Shown: piece by piece, positions 56,780-64,000 of the stretch | Layout: each line of letters starts with the position of its first letter | How positions within the stretch are numbered: the stretch's first letter is position 1 | Source: Hydractinia symbiolongicarpus | Lineage: Eukaryota > Cnidaria > Hydrozoa > Anthoathecata > Hydractiniidae | Assembly: GCF_029227915.1 (NCBI RefSeq) | Contig: NC_079876.1 | Location: forward strand, 29,609,828-29,673,827 | DNA length: 64,000 nucleotides | Direction of reading: 5' to 3' | The notes under the pieces: generated by a model | What the model saw: the letters and a program-made list of their open reading frames with translations, nothing else | What the model was told of the DNA's origin: nothing | Database searches by the model: none | Translations under genes and position numbers: made by a program

Positions 56780-57150
56780 TGAAATTTCAAGTTAATAAGG
56801 TTACTTGAACTTGGAAAAAGTACTGGCAATGAATCTTATTATTTTAAATCGCGCAAGAGCATTACCATTTGACGACCTTCAGACTTTTCAATAATTTGCC
56901 GTTTTGATAACTCAACAGATTGACTGGAACTGCAAAAAATTGTGGCAATATCTGTGATTTTGAGTTTGAAAGTTTGAGACATGGAAGGAATAATTGCGCA
57001 TTGTGAAATAACGGCTGGTACAACTATTGCAGCTGTTCTACCTCTCCAAGTTCGATACTTCGCCACAACGTGTCATGGCAAACACATTTCCACGATTAAA
57101 ACTCTACAAGCATCCCTCAATCTTCTTATCACACAGGTTAGCCTAGCTAA

Positions 57151-57233
57151 TACCAGAGGTGGGGTTCGAACCAACGCGGACAATCGTCCATTGGAACTTA
57201 AGTCCAACGTCTTAACCACGCGGCCACCCTGGT
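57151..57233 (-). pseudogene. tRNA-Leu(UAA)-like copy 124
   Basis: A14 to C, G24 to A and a T-stem mismatch. Confidence 0.6.
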
Positions 57234-57603
57234 TGAACATTCAGGTTAATAAGGTTACTTGAATTTGGAAAGGGTACGGGAAATGAACCTTGGTATTCTA
57301 AATCATCCAAGAGCATTACCATTTGACGACCTTCAGATTTTTCAATAATTTGCCCTTTTGATAACTCAACAAAATGAATGGAACTGCAAAATGGGATGGT
57401 AATATTTGGGATTTTAAGTTTGAAAGTGTCAGATATGGAAGGCATTATTGCGTATCGAGAAGTAACGGCTGGTAGAATTATTGGGGCTATTCTATTTTAC
57501 CCTGTGGAATAATTCAACACAACGTGTCATGTTAACACATTTCCACGGTTAAAACTCTCCAAGCATCCCTCAATCTTCTTATCACACAGGTTAGCCTAGC
57601 TAA

Positions 57604-57686
57604 TACCAGAGGTGGGGTTCGAACCCATGCGGACAATAGTCCATTGGAACTTAAGTCCAACGCCGTAACCACTCGGCCACCCTGGT
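57604..57686 (-). tRNA. tRNA-Leu(UAA)-like copy 125, class C
   Basis: A49/C65 mismatch and C22. Confidence 0.55.
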
Positions 57687-58055
57687 TGAAATTTCAAGTT
57701 AATAAGGATACTTGAACTTGGAAAAGTACTGGCAATGAATCTTATTATTTTAAATCGCGCAAGAGCATTACTGTTTGACGACCTTCAGACTTTTCTATAA
57801 TTTGCCGTTTTGATAACTCAACAGAATGAAAGGAACTGCAAAATGGGATTGTAATATTTAGGATTTTGAGTTTGAAAGTTTCAGATATGGAAGGCATTAT
57901 TGCGTATCGTGAAGTAACGGCTGGTATAATTATTGGGGCTATTCTATTTTGCCCTGTTGGATAATTCAACACAACGTATCATGTTAACACATTTCCACGG
58001 TTAAAACTCGCCAAGCATCCCTCAATCTTCTTATCACACAGGTTAGCGTAGCTAA

Positions 58056-58138
58056 TACCAGAGGTGGGGTTCGAACCCACGCGGACAATCGTCCATTGGA
58101 ACTTAAGTCCAACGCCTTAACCACTCGGCCACCCTGGT
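58056..58138 (-). tRNA. trnL-UAA: tRNA-Leu(UAA) copy 126, class A
   Basis: Complete, with a class B-lineage trailer. Confidence 0.9.
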
Positions 58139-58509
58139 TGAAATTTCAAGTTAATAAGGTTACTTGAACTTGGAAAAAGTACTGGCAATGAATCTTATAA
58201 TTTTAAATCGCGCAAGAGCAATACCATTTGACGACCTTCAGACTTTTCAATAATTTGCCGTTTTGATAACTCAACAGATTGACTGGAACTGCAAAAAATT
58301 GTGGCAATATCTGTGATTTTGAGTTTGAAAGTTTGAGACATGGAAGGAATAATTGCGCATTGTGAATTAACGGCTGGTACAACTATTGCAGCTGTTCTAC
58401 CTCTCCAACTTCGATACTTCGCCACAACGTGTCATGGCAAACACATTTCCACGATTAAAACTCTACAAGCATCCCTCAATCTTCTTATCACACAGGTTAG
58501 CCTAGCTAA

Positions 58510-58592
58510 TACCAGAGGTGGGGTTCGAACCTTCGCGGACAATCGTCCATTGGAACTTAAGTCCAACGCCTTAACCACTCGGCCACCCTGGT
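58510..58592 (-). pseudogene. tRNA-Leu(UAA)-like copy 127
   Basis: Two adjacent changes in the T stem break pairing. Confidence 0.6.
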
Positions 58593-58962
58593 TGAACATT
58601 CAGGTTAATAAGGTTACTTGAATTTGGAAAGGGTACGGGAAATGAACCTTGGTATTCCAAATCGCCCAAGAGCATTACCATTTGACGACCTTCAGATTTT
58701 TCAATAATTTGCCCTTTTGATAACTCAACAAAATGAATGGAACTGCAAAATGGGATGGTAATATTTGGGATTTTAAGTTTGAAAGTGTCAGATATGGAAG
58801 GCATTATTGCGTATCGAGAAGTAACGGCTGGTAGAATTATTGGGGCTATTCTATTTTACCCTGTGGGATACTTCAACACAACGTGTCATGTTAACACATT
58901 TCCACGGTTAAAACTCTCCAAGCATCCCTCAATCTTCTTATCACACAGGTTAGCCTAGCTAA

Positions 58963-59045
58963 TACCAGAGGTGGGGTTCGAACCCATGCGGAAAATAGTC
59001 CATTGGAAGTTAAGTCCAACGCCGTAACCACTCGGCCACCCTGGT
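58963..59045 (-). tRNA. tRNA-Leu(UAA)-like copy 128, class C
   Basis: A49/C65, C22, variable-stem mismatch and G37 to C next to the anticodon. Confidence 0.45.
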
Positions 59046-59406
59046 TGAAATTTCAAGTTAATAAGGTTACTTGAACTTGGAAAAGTACTGGCAATGAATC
59101 TTATTATTTTAAATCGCGCAAGAGCATTACCGTTTGACGACCTTCAGATTTTTTTATAATTTTCCATTTTGAAAGCTCAACAAAATGAATGGAGCTGTAA
59201 AAAAGGATGGTAATATTTGGGATTTGGAGTTTGAGATATGGAAGGCATTATTGCGCATCGTGAAGTAACGGCTGGTAGAACTATTGGGGCTATTCTTTTT
59301 CGCCCTGTGGGATAATTCAACACAACCTATCATGTTAACACATTTCTACGGTTAAAACTCGCCAAGCATCCCTCAATCTTCTTATCACACAGGTTAGCCT
59401 AGCTAA

Positions 59407-59489
59407 TACCAGAGATGGGGTTTGAACCCATGCGGACAATAGTCCATTGGAACTTAAGTCCAACGCCTTAACCACTCGGCCACCCTGGT
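59407..59489 (-). tRNA. trnL-UAA: tRNA-Leu(UAA) copy 129, class B
   Basis: All stems pair; G57 to A keeps a purine and still fits the B box. Confidence 0.82.
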
Positions 59490-59860
59490 TGAAATTTCAA
59501 GTTAATAAGGTTACTTGAACTTGGAAAAAGTACTGGCAATGAATCTTGATATTTTAAATCGCGCAAGAGCATTACCATTTGACGACCTTCAGATTTTTCA
59601 ATAATTTGCCGTTTTGATAACTCAACAGATTGACTGGAACTGCAAAAAATTATGGCAATATCTGTGATTTTGAGTTTGAAAGTTTGAGACATGGAAGGAA
59701 TAATTGCGCATTGTGTAATAACGGCTGGTACAACTATTGCAGCTGTTCTACCTCTCCAAGTTCGATATTTCGCCACAACGTGTCATGGCAAACACATTTC
59801 CACGATTAAAACTCTACAAGCATCCCTCAATCTTCTTATCACACAGGTTAGCCTAGCTAA

Positions 59861-59943
59861 TACCAGAGGTGGGGTTCGAACACACGCGGACAATCGTCCA
59901 TTGGAACTTAAGTCCAACGCCTTAACCACTCGGCCACCCTGGT
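59861..59943 (-). tRNA. tRNA-Leu(UAA)-like copy 130, A-prime
   Basis: U52/C62 mismatch only. Confidence 0.65.
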
Positions 59944-60313
59944 TGAACATTCAGGTTAATAAGGTTACTTGAATTTGGAAAGGGTACGGGAAATGAACCT
60001 TGGTATTCTAAATCGCCCAAGAGCATTACCATTTGACAACCTTCAGAGTTTGCAATAATTTGCCGCTTTGATAACTCAACAAAATGAATGGAACCGCAAG
60101 ATGGGGTGGTAATATCTGGGATTTTGAGCTTGAAAGTTTGAGATATGGAAGGCATAATTGCGCATCGTGAAATAACGGCTTGTAGAATTATTGGTGCTAT
60201 TCCATTTCGCCATGTGCGATATTTCACCACAAGGTATCATGTTAACGCATTTCCACGGTTAAAACTCTCAAAGCGTCCCTCAATCTTCTTATCACACAGG
60301 TTAGCCTAGCTAA

Positions 60314-60396
60314 TACCAGAGGTGGGGTTCGAACCCACGCGGACAATCGTCCATTGGAACTTAAGTCCAACGCCTTAACCACTCGGCCACCCTGGT
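60314..60396 (-). tRNA. trnL-UAA: tRNA-Leu(UAA) copy 131, class A
   Basis: Complete class A cloverleaf. Confidence 0.9.
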
Positions 60397-60767
60397 TGAA
60401 ATTTCAGGTTAATAAGGTTACTTGATCTTGAAAAAAGTACTGGGAATGAACCTTAGTATTTTAAATCGCGCAAGAGCATTAACATCTGTCGATCTTCTTA
60501 TTTCTTTAATAATTTGCCGTTTTGATAATTCAACAAATTGACTGGAACTGCAAAAAGGGATGGTAATATTTGGGATTTTGAGTTTGAAAATTTGAGAAAT
60601 GGAAGGAATAATTGCGCATTGTGAAATAACGGCTGGTACAACTATTGCAGTTGTTCTATTTCTCCAGGTTCGATACTTCGCCAGAACGTGTCATGGCAAA
60701 CACATTTCCACGTTTAAATTCTCCAAGCATCCTTCAATAATCTTATCACCGAGATAAACCTAGCTAA

Positions 60768-60850
60768 TACCAGAGGTGGGGTTCGAACCCACGCGGACAA
60801 TCGACCATTGGAACTTAAGTCCAACGCCTTAACCACTCGGCCACGCTGGT
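60768..60850 (-). tRNA. tRNA-Leu(UAA)-like copy 132, class A
   Basis: C6/U67 acceptor mismatch and one variable-stem mismatch. Confidence 0.55.
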
Positions 60851-61220
60851 TGAATTTTCAGGTTACCAAGGTTACTTGAACTTGGAAAACGTACTGGCAA
60901 TAAACCTTAGTATTCGAAATCGCGCAAGAGCACTACCGTTTGACGACCTTCAGATTTTTCAATAATTTACCCATTTGATAACGCAACAAAATGAATGGAA
61001 CTGCAAAATGGGATGGTAATATTTGGGATTATAGGTTTGAAAGTGTCAGATATGGAAGGCTTTATTGCGTATCGTGAAGTAATGGCTGGTAGAATTATTG
61101 GGGCTATTCTATTTCGCCCTGTGGGATAATTCAACACAACGTGTCATGTTAACACATTTCCACGGTTAAATCTCTCCAAGCATCCCTCAATATTCTTATC
61201 ACACAGGTTAGCCTAGCTAA

Positions 61221-61302
61221 TACCAGAGATGGGGTTCGAACCATGCGGACAATAGTCCATTGAAACTTAAGTCCAACGCCTTAACCACTCGGCCACCCTG
61301 GT
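61221..61302 (-). pseudogene. tRNA-Leu(UAA)-like copy 133
   Basis: One base lost in the T stem, as copy 102, but position 65 is U as in class B. Confidence 0.6.
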
Positions 61303-61673
61303 TGAAATTTAAAGTTAATAAGGTTACTTGATCTTGGAAAAAGTACTGGCAATGAATCTTATTATTTTAAATCGCGCAAGAGCATTAACATCTGTCGATC
61401 TTCAGAGTTTTCAATAATTTGCCGCTTTGATAACCCAACAGATTGACTGGAACTGCAAAAAAGTATGGTAATATCTGTGATTTTGAGTTTGAAAGTTTGC
61501 GACATAGAAGGAATAATTGCGCATTGTGAAATAACGGCTGGTACAACAATTGCAGTTGTTCTACCTCTCCAAGTTCGATACTTCGCCACAACGTGTCATA
61601 ACAAACACATTTCCACGATTAAAACTCTACAAGCATCCCTCAATCTTCCTATCACACAGGTTAGCATAGCTAA

Positions 61674-61756
61674 TACCAGAGGTGGGGTTCGAACACACGC
61701 GGACAATCGTCCATTGGAACTTAAGTCCAACGCCTTAACCACTCGGCCACCCTGGT
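61674..61756 (-). tRNA. tRNA-Leu(UAA)-like copy 134, A-prime
   Basis: U52/C62 mismatch only; anticodon stem intact, unlike its relatives 103, 108 and 118. Confidence 0.65.
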
Positions 61757-62126
61757 TGAACATTCAGGTTAATAAGGTTACTTGAATTTGGAAAGGGTAC
61801 GGGAAATGAACCTTGGTATTCTAAATCGCCCAAGAGCATTACCATTTGACGACCGTCAGAGTTTTCAATAATTTGCCGTTTTGATAACTCAACAAAATGA
61901 ATGGAACTGCAAGATGGGATGGTAATATCTGGAATTTTGAGCTTGACAGTTTGGGATATGGAAGGCATAATTGCGCATCGTGAAAAAACGGCTTGTAGAA
62001 TTATTGGTGCTATTCCATTTCGCCATGTGCGATATTTCACCACAAGGTATCATGTTAAGGCATTTCCACGGTTAAAACTCTCCAAGCGTCCCTCAATCTT
62101 CTTATCACACAGGTTAGCCTAGCTAA

Positions 62127-62209
62127 TACCAGAGGTGGGGTTCGAACCCACGCAGACAATCGTCCACTGGAACTTAAGTCCAACGCCTTAACCACTCGGC
62201 CAACCTGGT
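62127..62209 (-). tRNA. tRNA-Leu(UAA)-like copy 135, class A variant
   Basis: As copy 104 plus an acceptor-stem change (G7 to U). Confidence 0.6.
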
Positions 62210-62332
62210 TAAAATTTCAGGTTAATAAGGTTACTTGATCTTGGAAAACAAGGTATCATGTTAACACATTTCCACGGTTAAAACTCTCCAAGCATCCCTC
62301 AATCTCCTTATCACACAGGTTAGCCTAGCTAA

Positions 62333-62415
62333 TACCAGAAGTGGGGTTCGAATCCATGCGGACAATAGTCCATTGGAACTTAAGTCCAACGGCTTAACCA
62401 CTCGGCCACCCTGGT
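62333..62415 (-). tRNA. tRNA-Leu(UAA)-like copy 136, class D
   Basis: C24, two T-stem mismatches and acceptor wobbles; short monomer. Confidence 0.45.
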
Positions 62416-62785
62416 TGAAATTTTAAGTTAATAAAGTTACTTGAACTTGGAAAAAGTACTGGCAATGAATCTTATTATTTTAAATCGCGCAAGAGCATTA
62501 CCATTTGACGACCTTCAGATTTTTGAATAATTTGCCCTTTTGATAACTCAACAAAATGAAAGGAACTGCAAAATGGAATGGTAATATGTGGGATTTTCAG
62601 TTTGAAAGTTTCAGATATGGAAGGCATTATTGCGTATGGTGAAGTAACGGCTGGTAGAATTATTGGGGCTATTGTATTTTGCCCTGTTGGATAATTCAAC
62701 ACAACGTATCATGTTAACACATTTCCACGGTTAAAACTCGCCAAGCATCCCTCAATCTTCTTATCACACAGGTTAGCCTAGCTAA

Positions 62786-62868
62786 TACCAGAGATGGGGT
62801 TCGAACCCATGCTGACAATAGTCCTTTGGAACTTAAGTCCAACGCCTTAACCACTCGGCCACTCTGGT
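62786..62868 (-). tRNA. trnL-UAA: tRNA-Leu(UAA) copy 137, class B, acceptor fully Watson-Crick
   Basis: G6 to A turns the usual G6-U67 wobble into A-U; the outer variable-stem pair is lost. Confidence 0.75.
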
Positions 62869-63213
62869 TGAAAGTTCAAGTTAATAAGGTTACTTGAACT
62901 TGGAAAAAGTACTGGCAATGAATCTTATTATTTTAAATCGCGGAAGAGCGTAACCATTTGACGACCTTCAGATTTTTTAATAATTTTCCATTTTGAAAGC
63001 TGAACAAAATGAATGGAGCTGTAAAAAGGATGGTAATATTTGGGATTTGGAGTTTGAATGTTTGAGATATGGAAGGCATTAATGCACATCGTGAAGTAAC
63101 AGCTGGTAGAACTATTGGGGCTATTCTATTTCGCCCTGTGGGATAATTCAACACAACGTTAAAACTCTCCAAGCATCCCTCAATCTTCTTATCACACAGG
63201 TTAGCCTAGCTAA

Positions 63214-63296
63214 TACCAGAAGTGGGGTTCGAATCCATGCGGACAATAGTCCATTGGAACTTAAGTCCAACGGCTTAACCACTCGGCCACCCTGGT
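63214..63296 (-). tRNA. tRNA-Leu(UAA)-like copy 138, class D
   Basis: Copy 136 at +881; trailer shortened by a 25-bp deletion. Confidence 0.45.
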
Positions 63297-63666
63297 TGAA
63301 ATTTTAAGTTAATAAAGTTACTTGAACTTGGAAAAAGTACTGGCAATGAATCTTATTATTTTAAATCGCGCAAGAGCATTACCATTTGACGACCTTCAGA
63401 TTTTTGAATAATTTGCCCTTTTGATAACTCAACAAAATGAAAGGAACTGCAAAATGGAATGGTAATATGTGGGATTTTCAGTTTGAAAGTTTCAGATATG
63501 GAAGGCATTATTGCGTATGGTGAAGTAACGGCTGGTAGAATTATTGGGGCTATTGTATTTTGCCCTGTTGGATAATTCAACACAACGTATCATGTTAACA
63601 CATTTCCACGGTTAAAACTCGCCAAGCATCCCTCAATCTTCTTATCACACAGGTTAGCCTAGCTAA

Positions 63667-63749
63667 TACCAGAGATGGGGTTCGAACCCATGCTGACAAT
63701 AGTCCTTTGGAACTTAAGTCCAACGTCTTAACCACTCGGCCACTCTGGT
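63667..63749 (-). tRNA. tRNA-Leu(UAA)-like copy 139, class B
   Basis: Copy 137 at +881 with G24 to A, a D-stem mismatch. Confidence 0.6.
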
Positions 63750-64000
63750 TGAAAGTTCAAGTTAATAAGGTTACTTGAACTTGGAAAAAGTACTGGCAAT
63801 GAATCTTATTATTTTAAATCGCGGAAGAGCGTAACCATTTGACGACCTTCAGATTTTTTAATAATTTTCCATTTTGAAAGCTGAACAAAATGAATGGAGC
63901 TGTAAAAAGGATGGTAATATTTGGGATTTGGAGTTTGAATGTTTGAGATATGGAAGGCATTAATGCACATCGTGAAGTAACGGCTGGTAGAACTATTGGG

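Larger units (their letters stand above)
24642..64000 (-). repeat. Tandem tRNA-Leu(UAA) array, right arm (copies 48-139)
   Basis: This continues the left arm after the retrotransposon. Subtracting the element and one target duplication restores a 453-bp spacing between copies 47 and 48, so both arms were one array before insertion. The last base lies inside a monomer, so the array continues to the right. Orientation never changes. Monomer lineages are mixed differently along the arm: dimer-type repeats dominate to about 43 kb, and lineages with spacers resembling 4500-4800 and 2800-3100 become common after 44 kb. Confidence 0.95.
62333..64000. repeat. 881-bp tandem unit running off the window
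   Basis: The unit 62333-63213 repeats from 63214 to the window end. It contains one full-length spacing (453) and one shortened spacing (428) caused by a 25-bp deletion near 63158. Confidence 0.85.

Noticed and set aside
1-64000. CRISPR array
   Set aside because: The regular repeat is a 453-bp monomer with homologous spacers and a tRNA, not short repeats with unique spacers, and the retrotransposon is eukaryotic.
1-64000. tRNA-derived SINE family
   Set aside because: Copies are in strict head-to-tail tandem without poly-A tails or target duplications, so they are array monomers and not dispersed retroposons.
1-64000. Organellar or bacterial tRNA cluster
   Set aside because: Only one isoacceptor is present, no CCA is encoded, and the sequence is of eukaryotic nuclear tRNA-Leu type with A and B boxes; a copia element is inserted.

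Overview
This window is almost entirely one tandem array. A monomer of about 453 bp repeats head to tail across all 64 kb, and every monomer carries a minus-strand sequence that folds as tRNA-Leu with anticodon UAA. I located 139 such copies by eye. The only interruption is a Ty1/copia-type LTR retrotransposon at 20036-24641. The array runs off both window ends, so the real copy number is higher. The tRNA body is of eukaryotic nuclear type: long variable arm, A box, B box, no encoded CCA. The retrotransposon is of an animal-like copia type, with a primer site matching the anticodon half of initiator tRNA-Met as in Drosophila copia. I infer a eukaryotic, probably metazoan, nuclear chromosome. 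I cannot name the species.

Layout. 1-20035 holds copies 1-47. 20036-24641 is the retrotransposon on the minus strand: two 278-bp LTRs, a 5-bp target duplication, primer site, polypurine tract, a gag-protease-integrase frame and an out-of-frame reverse transcriptase/RNase H frame. 24642-64000 holds copies 48-139. No other protein gene is supported.

Classes used in the entries, with tRNA numbering. Class A has T-stem pair G49-C65 and variable loop GAUU. Class B has A49-U65 and loop UAUU. Class C has the non-pair A49/C65 (5' side B-like, 3' side A-like). Class D is B-like with an additional G53 to A and usually G24 to C. A-prime is class A with G52 to U. By inspection 34 copies (22 class A, 12 class B) keep every stem and both internal promoter boxes; the rest range from one mismatch to loss of the whole T arm.

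The array has nested higher-order structure: A/B-type dimers of 899-907 bp, near-identical blocks of 4025, 2266, 4740, 2020, 4036 and 881 bp, and recurrent short monomers of 206 bp. This is the signature of repeated unequal exchange. The intact copies could together supply much tRNA-Leu(UAA), or the locus could be a satellite that happens to contain a Pol III gene; sequence alone does not decide. The retrotransposon is young (2 differences between LTRs), and its LTR carries perfect heat-shock-element triplets upstream of a TATA box, which suggests heat-inducible transcription.
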